Assembly: GCA_025331125.1 (NCBI GenBank)
Contig: JAOALB010000273.1
Span: 1-34,675 of the forward strand
Reading direction: 5' to 3'
DNA: 34,675 nt
Origin: Mycogone perniciosa
Lineage: Eukaryota > Ascomycota > Sordariomycetes > Hypocreales > Hypocreaceae
Position 1 is the first letter of the stretch, and each line of letters begins with the position of its first letter. Positions 12,479 through 24,152 of this stretch are shown here, one piece after another. Made by a program: the position numbers and the translations under genes. The notes under the pieces were generated by a model. It searched no databases. It was given only the letters and a program-made list of their open reading frames with translations, and was not told the DNA's origin.

Positions 12479-12824
12479 TTCGCCTCAGCAACCGCCGCAG
12501 TTCTGGGTCCCTCGCAGCACGGACCTGTTTGTCCAGCATGACGACTGCCGTGAATCATTTTCACAGCGCGCGTATACTCTATCATGCTGGTGTCTTTGCT
12601 CTGATCTAAACGAGTTGTTATACGAGACGGCCGTTATATGGATGTCTTGCTTCCTAAAACCACTCAACGCGCTCCACAAAGCCGCGCTATGGCTGCTAGT
12701 AAGGCTATTTCTAGCTGCATTTGGCATTCCTTGGATCATCCTCTCTCTCAGTCTCCCTGGAAGCATCCCTCTGCTGCGACTTTATGGACCTCACGCGGCT
12801 CTGTGCTGGGATCTCAGCTTCTGA
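12474..12824 (+). other. Doubtful open frame, unrecognised, with a hydrophobic segment
   Basis: A frame of about 116 codons is free of stops but lacks an ATG near its start; the first ATG is at 12,647, and a TTG at 12,615 is the earliest alternative. The last 50 or so codons encode a hydrophobic stretch (ALWLLVRLFLAAF, then IPWIILSLSLPG) that could span a membrane. A minus-strand frame of 93 codons overlaps it. I recognise no family. It may be an exon of a broken gene or a chance frame in unmutated DNA. Confidence 0.15.
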
Positions 12825-12889
12825 AAACGCTGGCAAGTTTATCGTTCTTGTCCAGCATCCAGGTTCCACAATGACTTGAAGCTCGCCAT

Positions 12890-13369
12890 CTAAGCTAAGT
12901 GCTGACCGTTGGAAGCTTTGAGCCGGCTGTGATTTGGTTTCCTCCCGTGGCAGCTCTCATGATATCGACCAGGTGTATCGCATCCGCCAGGGCTATCAGA
13001 CCGATATGCCGCCGCGGCTCCCTTATCAGCTTCGTTTGCTCTAAACTCGGTCTCCTCTGTCGTGGAGTCACCTTCTTTAGATGAAGCAGCCCATTGCTTG
13101 GAATCTCGCTTCGCGTCTTCCGCAAAATGCGGGAGTAATCGGATGTTGTCGGCGACAAATGACAATCGTCGAGGCAGTGCCTGTTTCTCACCTCTCCAAA
13201 TGGCCAGCCAAAACCGGGAAGACAGAATAAAAAGACCATTAAGGCCGAGATTTTTCGCTCGGCTCGCGATCGCAACAAATCTCAACTCTGAAGGACTGCT
13301 GAAGGACTGCCCTGTTTGATGATGGCGGATCTTCGGTGAGGTTACTAATAACATCGATGCATACCTCAT
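12890..13369 (-). CDS. Doubtful hypothetical protein, unrecognised
   Basis: From the ATG at 13,369 this frame gives 159 residues; it stays open upstream to about 13,417. It has a basic, mildly hydrophobic N-terminal half and a hydrophilic, charged middle (KRDSKQWAASSKEGDSTTEE), with no motif I can name. Another minus-strand frame (12,895-13,278) overlaps almost all of it and encodes a signal-like segment ALMVFLFCLPGFGWPFG, so at most one of the two is real. Neither has recognisable relatives, and both may be chance frames or exon remains of a decayed gene. Confidence 0.2.
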   Translation of the reverse strand: MRYASMLLVTSPKIRHHQTGQSFSSPSELRFVAIASRAKNLGLNGLFILSSRFWLAIWRGEKQALPRRLSFVADNIRLLPHFAEDAKRDSKQWAASSKEGDSTTEETEFRANEADKGAAAAYRSDSPGGCDTPGRYHESCHGRKPNHSRLKASNGQHLA

Positions 13370-13417
13370 CCTGAAGCTTGTTGGTATGAGCCACGGTGTA
13401 TTACGGAGTCTGCTCAC

Positions 13418-13867
13418 TCGCTATGAGTCCGCGTGCCCCAGCACTGGCATTGATGTCGTCTCCTTCCACTGACAAGAAGGACTCCTATGGCACAAACAGT
13501 GCAAGATGTTGCATAGCAGCCCTTCATTCATGAAGTATTAGCAAGTTGAGACTCCCGGTAGGAGCGTCGTCTAACCTATAAACCTACTACCTGTTGATCT
13601 GTGATTAATACTTGCTTTACCCAGCCAACAGTCTGTATTAAGCTCCAAATCTATAGAAGCTACCCAGTAGCTCATTGAAATACATTCGTTAATACCTATT
13701 TTCAGCACAGACACTATTATCCCTAGATTCCTAGGTCACAGACCCCCCCTTATACCTTTCCAAACCCTCCGTTATGAACAGTCTCTATCTAATATCTCTT
13801 AGTTAATACATTGAATTGATTAGTGGCCATGCACTAGCTCCTTTTTAATTCACAAGCATCTGAGAAA
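13418..13867. other. Spacer upstream of the cyclase relic
   Basis: No gene is seen. The stretch is moderately AT-rich, with a C7 run near 13,744 and pyrimidine-rich patches before the ATG at 13,868. It was probably the promoter and 5' leader of the oxidosqualene cyclase when that gene was alive. Confidence 0.45.
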
Positions 13868-15054
13868 ATGCCTAAGGCAAACCGCAGCGATGTCGATGAG
13901 GCAATGGCTTGCAATGGCGGCAGTAACTACACAGAGAGCTCTCTCATACTACCCCTAATGAAGGATAAGACGGATCGGACACAATGGATAATGGAAGATA
14001 ACAACAGTCGTCATAACTGGCACTATTTAACTGATAATGAGGCTGTGGAGTAGTGGCCACTAAGTCATACTGACAAATATTACTTGGGTCTACCACTAAT
14101 ATGAGTTTTGGCCCTTATATAGGCTGTCTGGATTGATAAATTTTACAGTTTCTTTCTAATAGGATATGTCTATACCCCATGAAGCCCAGACTCCTCTAAA
14201 GGCTGCGAAAAATGGGCTTGTGTGTTTTGAGACAGTCCAACTGCCTTCCAGGCACTCGGGTTGCGAGCATGGAGGTCCTATGTTCCTCTTACCTGGCTTT
14301 GTCTTGACTTGGCATATCACGAAGACACCGATATCCTGCGCCTACACGACCGAAATCAAGAATTAACTGGCTGCGAGGGCGAATCAAGATGGGGGTGGGG
14401 GACCTCATCTTGAAGGTGAAAGCTCTACCCTCGGTACAACCCTCAACTATATTAGCCTTCGGATTATTGGTTTGGATCAAAATAAACTAACGAAAAGCTC
14501 GCACTACCTTACACAAATTAAGGGGGGCAGTTAACACACCACACTGGGCTAAGTTCTGGATGGCGGTGTTGAGTATGGTGAGCTGGGGTATTGTGAACCC
14601 CGTGCCGCCTGAGTTCTGGCTCTTGCCTGAATGGATACCTATTACTCTGTGGCGTTGGTGGGCAGTTATATGTCAGGTCTACTTGCCAATGAGCCAAATA
14701 TACACTAAGAGGAAGACCTGTAAAGAGACAGAAATCTCTCGAGGCCTGAGGGACAAGCTTTTTATCCAACCTTATGGTGATATCAACGGGACAAGTCACG
14801 GAAATAGTATTGCCCTGGCTGATACTCACCATCCCAAAGCATAGCTACTGAATGCAGGTAATTGGTTCTTGACTAATATCTGGAACCCTTATTTCCGGCC
14901 AAACTTCGTTAAAGAAAGAGACGCCAACACCAATTACAATGACATTACATCGATCAGTGCTGCCATCAACACGCTCGTATGCTATATCCGAGACGGGCGG
15001 GATGCCACTGCCGTTAAAAGGCATATCGAGCGGCTAGCAGCGACCCTTTAGGTG
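13868..15054 (+). pseudogene. Oxidosqualene cyclase (triterpene/sterol cyclase) relic, N-terminal half
   Basis: Oxidosqualene cyclases fold 2,3-oxidosqualene into lanosterol, protostadienol or other triterpenes. Conserved stretches occur in order: TDRTQW, WHYLTDNEA and DKYYLGLPL (exon 1); PLKAAKNGL, GGPMFLLPGFVLTW and STLGTTLNYISLRIIGLD; then HWAKFW, NPVPPEFWLLPEWIPIT, WRWW and VYLPMS; then NIWNPYFRPNFVKE and NTLVCYIRDG...RHIERL. Lesions: TAG at 14,051; intron donor ATATGAGT at 14,099; TAA at 14,364 (Tyr in the family); the QW-type box reads QDGGGG instead of QDGGWG; frameshift at the G6 run 14,522-14,527; TAG at 14,842 and 15,049, each where the family has Trp; about 12-15 residues missing after NFVKE. 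Homology ends near 15,054, so the half with the catalytic DCTAE motif is gone. Which cyclase it was cannot be told. Confidence 0.9.
14099..14162 (+). other. Former intron of the cyclase relic, donor mutated
   Basis: Cyclase homology stops after LGLPL at 14,098 and resumes at 14,163 with DMSIPHEAQTPLKAA, in phase 0. The acceptor TAATAG is intact, but the expected donor GTATGAGT reads ATATGAGT, a single G-to-A change. The 64-bp length is typical of fungal introns. Confidence 0.65.
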
Positions 15055-15190
15055 TCAACCTCAGTAACGGATAGTTCCGCATCACGGCACATTCCACAAC
15101 ATGACACATTCCTTCATTCCAACGCATATTCCCTGATTCCCAACTAGCTTGCAATAACAGCCGGATCCGTAAGTCAATGACGATGGTTTG
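15055..15190. other. Right edge of the island, nothing recognisable
   Basis: Ordinary composition continues for about 135 bp past the cyclase breakpoint without matching the rest of a cyclase. It then changes to AT-rich DNA just after TTGTTTTGTTTGTTT. Confidence 0.5.
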
Positions 15191-15456
15191 TTTTGTTTGT
15201 TTAATTATTTACATCCATTAAGTAAACTAGTTATATAAATCCTTTATAGGCAATAAAATGTTAAAAGCTGGCGGCTTATACCGCTGTTCGTTAAATTTCA
15301 ATTTATAAAGGAAAAAGGGTTAATTTAAGTAATATTAATCTATTTCCATTAAAAGGGGGCTATAAAGGTTTACTTTTTTTATTAGTTTTTAAAAAGCTTT
15401 ATTTCTTATAAATTTAAATAAATAAAAAACAAGGTTTTTTTTAAAAGGATATTTAA
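15191..15456 (+). mobile_element. Truncated internal end of a plus-strand gypsy element (element D)
   Basis: AT-rich sequence ends in TTAAAAGGATATTTAA directly before the LTR at 15,457. This resembles the minus-strand tract GGGGGATATTATA before the LTR of element A, so it is probably the polypurine-tract end of an element whose remaining internal part was lost at the island boundary. I see no coding motif in it. Confidence 0.45.
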
Positions 15457-15855
15457 TGTTACGACCGGACCCTCTTATAACCGCATAAAGGGTCCAGGGC
15501 GGTATATACCCCGGAAAAACGATAGAACGACTGTCTAATTAGGAAGGATTACTCGGATTACTATAAACTATAGATCACTTACATTATAGAATGTAAGTTA
15601 AGGTAATCCAATATAACCGTAATCTATATATAATCCAAGTATATTTATTATATAGCTCCTTAATATATAAAACTAGATAAATTACAATTATTAATATAAT
15701 TATTTAAATAGTGATTAATAATTATATTTACTAAAACCGCCTATTCTATAAAATTATAACTATACTACCTTACTTAGTATTTATCTTTAACCTTTCTCTT
15801 TATATAAACCTATAAACCTTGATTTAACTGTTAAAAACTAACCTATATTATTATA
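15457..15855 (+). repeat. LTR of element D, related to the LTRs of element A
   Basis: It starts TGTTACGACC and ends AACTAACCTATATTATTATA. From about 15,637 to the end it aligns with the reverse complement of both element A LTRs (for example TATTTATCTTTAACC, TATAAACCT, TTAAAAACTAACCTA). The first 180 bp do not align and keep far more G+C. It contains two hairpins: GGACCCTCTTAT pairing with ATAAAGGGTCC (15,467-15,495) and ACTTACATT pairing with AATGTAAGT (15,577-15,598). Confidence 0.8.
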
Positions 15856-17935
15856 TTTAAAAGGAAAAGTTTAATTATTTTATATTTTATAAAATAAGTT
15901 TACTTTTTTAATTTATTATATTTATAAATAAAATCTTTATTATATTTAAAGTATTTATAATATTTTTAAAAGTCTTTATACTTTAATTTCTTTCTTAAAA
16001 GTTTATAAAAATAAAGTATGAAGTTTTAAGCTTTAAAAGGGAGGCTAAAGTTTGAAATCTTTATTATTTATAATTTCCTAAAACTTTATTAAATTAATCT
16101 TACTTTTTTACTTTATAACTTATTCGTTAATTTATTTTCTAATATATATCATTATAATTAAATTCTTTGATATAAAAAAGACAGTTATATCTTATTTAAA
16201 TAAATAATTTATTTATTTATTATTTATAATATCTTTATATTTTAAAATTTATAAACTTAAACTTTTATAAAGTAAAGTACTTTATATTGATTTTTAAAAC
16301 TATATATATTTTTACATAAGTAAAAAAGGGTTATTAAATAGTTTATTAATTATTAATAAAATATTTAAAAAGAAATTATTTAAACTTTATAGTTTTTTTT
16401 ATATATTGAATTATTAACTTTATAGCCTTTAAAGTAGCCTATACCTTTATATTATAAACCTTTATATTATTAAAATATTCAATATTTATAATTACTTTTA
16501 CTTCATAATAAATAATTAACCTTTAATTTATATTTCTTTTACTTTAAAATTTATTAAAATAAATTAAAGTTAAATAAAAAACAAAACGCTTAATTAAGTT
16601 TAAGTATTTTTTAATTATAGTTAATTTATTTATACTTTTTAATTTAAAATTAAAAAGATATATAAAGACTTTTTAATAATAAAGGTAAATTTAATAATCT
16701 TATCAATTAAAATAATTATATATTAAAGTTTAATTTATAGTAATTAAACAAAGAGTTTTTACTAATACTTTTATTAATTATATAATTTTAATTTAATTTT
16801 ATAAATTCTATTATATTTTTAAACTATATTTAAATTAAATTAATATTAATTATAAAAACTTTTAACGTTTTATATAAAATAAAAATATTTATAGTTTTTT
16901 AAATTAAAAAGATAACTTTTATTATAGTTTTAAAGGCTTTATTAATTTTATTTATTAAATTAAATACTTTTATATTCATATATTCAAAGAACTTAATTTA
17001 TAATCATTATTTATACTTTAATTATTATACCTTTATTTTATATAAAGTAGTAAAAAAGATATAAGCCTTATTATAGTTTATATTTCAACTTTAACGAGTA
17101 AACATTTTCAAATTTTATTAAATAATTTAAAGAAATTAAAAGTTTTATATCTTTTATTTATCAGTATTTTTAAATACTATTTAGAAAAAGGTTTAAATTA
17201 AAATAAACGTTTACCTATTAAATATTCTTTTTAAATTAAATAAATTCTTTTTTTACTATAAACCCTTTTTAGAAATCTAGCCTTATAATAAAAGTATAAT
17301 AGCTTAGCCTTATTATAATTAAAGGATATTATATATTTTACTTTTTATTTTATTATCTTATTAAATATTTATTATATAAAAGTAATTATTCTTTTAATAA
17401 ATATTATTATAATAAATATAATACTATTATTAATATATTTAAAGTAAAGGTATTAATTTTTAAATTAAAAGGTTAAATTAAAATATAGTATTAATATAAT
17501 AAACAAAAACAAAAGACTTTTATAAAGTATTATATTTTAGGGTACAGCTTAATAAATTAATTTTATTACTTTTATTAATAAAGGCAGTTTTATTATTTAT
17601 AAAAAAGGGTTTATTTTAAAAGTTAAATAAATAATGAAATTTATAATTACTTTTTTAAAAAGGCTATTAAAATATTACTTTAAGAAAGTTTTAGATATAA
17701 ATATAAAACAAAATACTTTTTTAATAAATAGCTCTTGAAAGCCTTTTATTATATAAAATAGCAGTAGAATAAATTTAAAGGTTATATAATTTTTATAATT
17801 AAACTTATTAAATTTAAATATAATAATAACTTTAATATTCTTTTTAAAGAAAAGTAGTATTTTAAATTAAAATAACCTTTAGAAAGTTTTAGAAAACCCT
17901 TTTAGTAATATTAAAATAATAAGGTTATACTAAAC
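15856..17935. other. AT-rich, RIP-type stretch with no recognisable gene
   Basis: There is dense A/T sequence, stops in every frame and no motif I could place. The plus strand is T-rich in the first half. It is presumably one or more decayed repeats. Confidence 0.55.
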
Positions 17936-18303
17936 CTTATTTATATATAACTTTTAGGAAGCTGTATACAATACTGTAATAAAGAAACAACTAAGAGTCT
18001 AATTAAGTTAATAATAAATAAATAATTAAGTTGTAACTAAACCAGTAGCTAGGAAGCTATAGAATATCTAGTGTATATATAGCCAGTGTAGAAGTAATTA
18101 TATAAACAATAGCTTTGTCTTTTATAATAGTCCTTTAACTAAATAATAGGAATATAGCAGTAGAATTAGGTTAATAGCCGTATTTTTATTTTCCGCAAAA
18201 TTCATTTATATAGAAAATCGTCTAAATCGACTTACAGCTATATAAACAGGAAACCATTTTAGTTAAATCTTTTATAATAGCCGATAATAATAATAATAAT
18301 ATA
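17936..18303. other. Less AT-rich spacer, no gene
   Basis: The sequence is somewhat richer in G and C than its surroundings (for example CGTCTAAATCGACTTACAGC near 18,220) but has no usable open frame. A short ATA/ATAAT microsatellite ends it. It may belong to the element that carries the repeat starting at 18,304. Confidence 0.4.
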
Positions 18304-18755
18304 CTATTAACGTCCTATAGTAATGGCCACTTTATTAAGGGTAACTGATATACCTAATACACTTGCACTCCTTTTTACTAGCCTACTTAAAAAAGTCGGT
18401 TGCTTATTTAAGCAACTACTAGATTAGGAAAGCATAAAAGTATCAAGATAAAACAGATAGACCTAGTTGAATAAAAATAACTAACCTGCATTCTCCCTTA
18501 ATATATTACCTTACCTGTAATCTCACGGCCGATAAGGCGTAAAGAGGTAACTATTAGTTGCTTTCGGCTGCAGACATTATAATCAAATAATTCGCAGTAT
18601 CTTTTAGTCCCTATATTACCTAACTGCAGCTTCATGGTTCTATCGAGAGCGCGGATTCCCGCGCTCTATTTAGGTTGTTGTTGGTGTGTATGTGTGTGTG
18701 TGTATGTGTTTGGAGTGCCGATTCCCCCTCGACAAACCACTAATCCTAGTAGGGT
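18304..18755 (-). repeat. Roughly 450-bp dispersed repeat, copy 1 (least mutated)
   Basis: It aligns along its length with 24,153-24,609 and, inverted, with 27,111-27,540. It keeps a GT/GTAT microsatellite (TGTGTGTGTGTATGTGT), the hairpin GAGCGCGGATTCCCGCGCTC (18,647-18,666) and the string GATTCCCCCTCGACA near its right end. Differences from the other copies are mainly C-to-T and G-to-A. On the minus strand it begins TGTCGAGGGGG, like an LTR start; alternatively it is the 5' untranslated region of the LINE. The sequence does not decide which. Confidence 0.8.
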
Positions 18756-21700
18756 AAAAGGATATGCTATATTAGGTTTAACTACAGTATTACTAGTAAT
18801 ATACAAGCTCCCTTGTATAGTATTTTATTGCCTTAAAGGGTATAGTCTTCCAGCTTTATTCCTATTAGCGGGTTAAAGAGACGCGAGTATTTTGCGTAGT
18901 GTATTAGGCAACTAAGGTTGACTTTAAAGGCTAGCCCCCTTTAATTTCCAGGCAGCTTAATAGTAAGCTGTAAATAAATCCTTATAGGGTTAAAAAAGTA
19001 ATAAAAAAATTAAAAGGTTGCGTTTAATAAATTAAAATTAGTTAGGCTTTTTAGCGGTATAGGTATATTTTAGTAAAGAAGCTAGATACTTATACTATTT
19101 AATGGAAGTAGTTATAGTTAAAGCCTAGTAAATAAAAGGTTAATTTATAAACTAAAAAGGCTAGTCTTTATTATTATATTTTATTAATTTTCCTATAATA
19201 AAAGATATAGTTATATAATTTCCTTTTACTATAACTATAGTTTATTAATATATTTTTATATTAAAAGCGCTTATAATATTACGCGAAATCCTTATATTAA
19301 AACTTACTAGCTAAAAGATAATAAAGTTCTCTTTATAAAATTATTAATTCTTTAAAGTATTTTAAGTTAATAGTTAATTTAAATAAGCAGTATATATTAA
19401 ATATATTCCTCTTTTACTAGCTTTTAAAGTTAGTTTTTAATTTTACCTTTACCTTTTTTTTAAAAAAGGCTAATATAAATATTATATTAATTAATTTTAA
19501 TTATTTACTGCTTCATTTTATTAACTAGTCTATCGTTTTATTGCTGTATATTCTTTAATAGCTAAAAGGCTATTTAATATATATATTCTCTTTATAAATA
19601 CTCTTTAATCTTTAAAATTAAATAAAGATTCATTATAATAAATTTCAAGGTATACCTTTAAAATAGTATATTACAGCTATATTATTTAAATAAATAGTAA
19701 TATCCCTTCAATTATTATTATTATTATTAATTAAAGTAGCTTTAAGCCCCTTTAAGGCCTTAACTGCTTTACTATTAAATACTTTTATTAAGTTAAATTA
19801 GCTATATTTTATAAAGACCTTTTTATTATTCCGCGATATAAAAAAGCTATAGCTAATAGCTTTTATAGTATAGTATAAACTATCTGTAAATATTACTATA
19901 TTTTAAAAGGCTATTATAGTTATTTATTTATTAAATTCATAAATAGTATTAACTTTACTACTTAAAAAAATAATTTAAGATTTAATTAATTTAAAGAACA
20001 GGGCTAGCTTTAAATAACTTTTAGTAAACTATATAGTTTACTATAACTTTATTATAGGCGTTAATATAGTTTATTTATATAAATATTAATTAAAATAACT
20101 TTTATAAATTAAAGGGTATTAATTATTTAACAATAGCAGTTTAACTATAAATCGGAGCCTTTAAGCATTAAAGAGTTATATTATTAAAGGGATTTTACTT
20201 TCTCTATATAAAATCAATATAAAAGTTATCTTTTATACTAAAAGGATTACCCTTATAGCTATTATAAGAATTAGGCTTAGATAATTAAAAAGGTATTATA
20301 TTTTATATACCCCTAGGCCTTTATATTATATTTCTGCTTTATAGTAAAGTACTAGCTTAATATAAATATAGACTATTTAGTATATAAGGTATAGTGCAGC
20401 CCTTTATATAAAGTTTAAGATACTGTAGAGTATATTTATTATTATAAAGAATTTTATAGCTTATTCTTTAATATATATTTTAAACTTAAGCTTTTAGTTA
20501 AAGAAAATGCTAAGCTATTTAATTATACTTTTTTTAAAGGCAGTTCTTTTAGTATTATTATATATTACTGGCAGGTTATTTTAAATATAGTGTTTTAAAA
20601 ATTATATTACTTTTATTTTTTTAAAATTAAATAATATTATATTATTATTACTTTATAGCTAAAGCTTTTAAAAAGCAGCTATTACTTAAGGTACTATTTA
20701 GTTAAAGGTATTACTCATAAAAAGGAATACTGTATTATTTATTTAGCTAAACGTTTATAGTTTATTAATAAAGGATTATTTAATTACTGCTATATAAAGC
20801 TAAGTAAAGGCAATAAATAGGTAGTATATTAAAGCTATATAAAGCAGGAAAAGGATTAAAGTTATTAGTAATCTTTAAAAGAGATTATAGTTTAAAAAAA
20901 GCAGTTAGGTTATTATTTTTTATAGTTTTACTTAAACTTTATAGTCTATTATAAAAGAGAAAGCTTATTAAACTATATAGTTAAGCTAGCCCTATTTATA
21001 TAATTAAAGTATTAACCTATTAGTAAAGATTATATTAAAGGCCCTTTAAATATTAACTGTAATTAAAGTAGCTATTTTACTATTATAAAAAGCTAGTTTA
21101 ACTTTATAGATTAAAGCTATAACTAGGTCTATAATAGATCTCTTAAAGAAGGCGCTAGCCTATTTAATATATAGTACCTATTATTTAATTATAGTATATA
21201 TTATCTTTTATATAATAAAGCGTTTAAGTCCTTTATTTAAATATAAAAGTAAAGAGATTAGCCTTTAAGCTTTTAAGGATAAAAGATTTCTTTTCTTTAA
21301 CCTAAAGATTATTACTACTTTAATTAATTTCAAAGCAGGTAAATAATATTTAATTTTAAAGTAAGTTTTATAAAGGGAGCAGATATATTCTTTAATTATT
21401 AGCTAGTAAAGATATAAAAAGCCTACTATAATATTATTAATATTTAAAGATATATTCTTTATATATATTATAGCTGTTACTGCTTCTTTTAATAAAATTA
21501 TTATAAAAAAAGTAATTTACTATTATTAGTTAATTAGAATCTATAGGTCTTTAATATTATCGGCTGCTGTATATCTTTTAAATATAGCGTTATAAAGGGC
21601 AATAGCCCTTTTTTCCTAAAAGGTAAAGACCTAGTTATTAATCTATAGTAGTAGCAGTTAAAAGATTAATCCTAGCCTAGCTTAGCAGGCTATATAAAAG

Positions 21701-24152
21701 ATACTTTTACTTTTATTAGCTATATTAATTATCTTTTATTAATATACCCTTTTAATATTCTTTATTGTTTTTTTAAAGGTCTTTTAAGTATTATAATAAT
21801 AAGCGTTTAGCAGTAAAGCTACTATTCTTTTAGCTATGAAAAAGGCTTAATAGCTCTCTTTATACTTAATCCCTTATTATAGTTTTAAAGGTAATTAACC
21901 TAATAGTCGGCTTATTATTTTAATAGATTTATAAAGGAGAGATAATAATATTTTAGCTGCTTAGGTTATAGCTGCTATAGTTAATTAAAGGGGGGGGGAA
22001 AGCAAAACTTTTTCTTTAATTAATATTAAAAAGTATTTTTTATTATTATCCCCTTTAACCTTTAGCCTTTTAAATAGTATTAAATAATAAACTAAAGCTA
22101 GGATTATAATATTTAATATAGTATAATTAAAGCTAGTTAATAAATATTGTTTTAGTATAGCTTTTATTAATAGTATATTTAAAAACATTAAGTTAACTAT
22201 ATTGCCTAGTATATAAATTAAAGTATTTAAAGGGTTAAAGAGAGAGAGGCTAGTTTTAAAGGCTTAATGAACTATTAATACACTTTAGTTGCAATTACTA
22301 ATTGCCTGCTATAAAGAGTATATAGTATTAAAGTCCCTAGGTATTATATAATTTTCAGTAATTAATTGTATAAATAAAGTATTAAAGGCTTTAAATATAT
22401 TATATTTTCTATAAATATTAATAATTATAATTTTATTAATATAGACTTAAAAAAGGGTTTAAATAGTTTTAGTGAATAGTTATTTAATTTAAATTCCTGC
22501 TTTCCTATTTATATATATAAAGATTTATAGGTAAGTACTATAGTTTACCTAGGTTATTATTAGAGAAAAGGTCTAGAATTCTTTATATTATACTATATAG
22601 CAGTATCCCTTTTAAATAATATTTATATATAGCTTTTATATTATAATAATATTATAGCCCTTTTTACTTATAAAGGTAAAGGCAGTATTATATACTAGCT
22701 TTAATTTATTAATATTAACCTAAAATACCTTTTAAGATTTCTTATTTTTTTAATTTTAATTAAGTTTTTTAAGATTTACTAAAAGATCTTTAAGTTACTA
22801 TCTTTTAATATAGCCTTTTTCTTTAAACCTAAAACTGTAAAAGTCTCTCTATTACTGCTATATATAATAATATAGGGGGGCTAGTAATTATTATATTTTG
22901 GGCAGTATTTAAATGTTTAAGGGCTATAAAGTAAATCTATGACAATACCTTTACTCTTTATTAATAAACTTCCTATAATTTCGTAATTAAAAGGTATGTT
23001 AGCTTTCTATAACTATAAAAGGTTTAGCTAAATATAGTTTATATATAGCTTTATATAGCTTTAAGCAGTTAATATATTAAATATTTAATAGGCAGAGTTA
23101 TATTTTATATTTAAAGTTATTATAAAGGCAGTATTTAAAGTTTTTTTAATATATTTATTAAAGGTATAAATCCTAGCAGTTTTTATATTATCATAAAAGG
23201 GCAGTCTTTTATATTAGTTTTACTATACTACTAAAGTTAAAGAGGGTAAATTTCCTATTAATTAATTTAAGGAAAAAGAGTAAAACTGTTTTCTTTTATT
23301 AATTTTAATGCAGTTACTTTAAAAATCAGATATTAACTAGGTGTTAGCTAATTTATATTTTTACTTTTAACTTAATAGCTTTAAAGTAATTTACCTTTAT
23401 ATTATTAAAAGACCTTAAAATCCTTTTTAAGCAGCCTAGGACTATATATATAAACTATTATTAGGCTGCCTTAACCCTTATAGCGCTTAGGCAGGCGCTA
23501 ATTTTATTTTCTTTATTAAAGAGCTTTTATTTAATGTTTTAATTCTAAGGTTATTAACTATCTAGTTTTTATTAATAATACTTAAAAAATAGTATTAAGT
23601 CTTTACTAGGTAATTCCTGTAATTAATAAGCAGATATAGTATACTTTATATTTCTATATGGTTAATTTTAAGCCTAGCCTAATAAAGACTAATAAGTCTT
23701 CTTTAATATTAATTAAAAAGATTTTAATTTAATATATTTTAATTATTATTGCAGTATATATTTAAGTAAAATATAATATATTAAAGGGGAGCCTAGTATA
23801 TAGTTTACTAGTATTAAAGTCTTTAAAAGTATTTAGCTATAATTTAGTTATAGTATTATTATTATTAAAGAAGTCAATAACATTTTAAGTTATTTAAATA
23901 GCGATATTATATTTTTCATTTATTAGGAATTAAGATAGAGTATTATTAAATACTTTATAGACTATATAAAGAACTGTTATTTAGTCTTTAAAGAAAGCTT
24001 AACTGTTAGCCTTAATACTTTATAAGGCTTTAAAAGTACTAGTTTTAATATTTAATTATATAAAAGAGATTAAAGGTAAACTTAAAGGATTAAGTATTAA
24101 AAAGTTAAAGTTACTATTAGTATTACGCTTTAAGCTAATGTATATTTTAATA
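18756..24152 (-). mobile_element. Decayed Tad-like non-LTR retrotransposon (LINE), minus strand
   Basis: The only readable domain is a LINE-type reverse transcriptase on the minus strand, so the element runs right to left. An endonuclease domain would be expected to the right (about 22-23.3 kb) and an RNase H domain to the left (about 19.5-20.4 kb), but I could not identify either with confidence. Limits are set only by the repeat copies on both sides. The region also holds a G9 run near 21,991. Stops are too dense for any frame to be translated. Confidence 0.7.
20725..21185 (-). pseudogene. LINE reverse transcriptase relic (Tad/I-like)
   Basis: On the minus strand, 21,034-21,060 reads TVNI*RAFN, the decayed box (V/L)D(V/I)xGAFD, followed by NRLIL, a stop, LYK, a stop, G, matching NRLxxRLRxQGW with Arg and Trp codons turned to stops. 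Then come AFSFI(I/T)D and KV-VKL, as in this clade's RT domain, and a decayed GLPQGSPLSPILF-like stretch. At 20,725-20,751 FS*INNTVF corresponds to the catalytic FGYxDDT box with Gly to Ser and both Asp to Asn. The first and last motifs are exactly 103 codons apart in one register. In life this enzyme primed reverse transcription at the chromosomal target. Confidence 0.82.

Noticed and set aside
10486..15054. Idea of a working triterpene glycoside cluster (cyclase plus glycosyltransferase)
   Set aside because: The cyclase is dead and truncated, the neighbouring protein is a lectin-like membrane protein and not a UDP-sugar sterol transferase type, and no P450 or other tailoring gene is visible.
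18634..18876. 80-codon plus-strand frame with CVCVCVYV stretch
   Set aside because: It lies in copy 1 of the 450-bp repeat and its core is the translated GT microsatellite; the same frame is absent from the other copies.
21985..22188. 67-codon minus-strand hydrophobic frame
   Set aside because: It lies inside the mutated LINE. Its Ile/Leu/Lys/Tyr-only make-up is what AT-rich sequence yields by chance, and it has no LINE motif.
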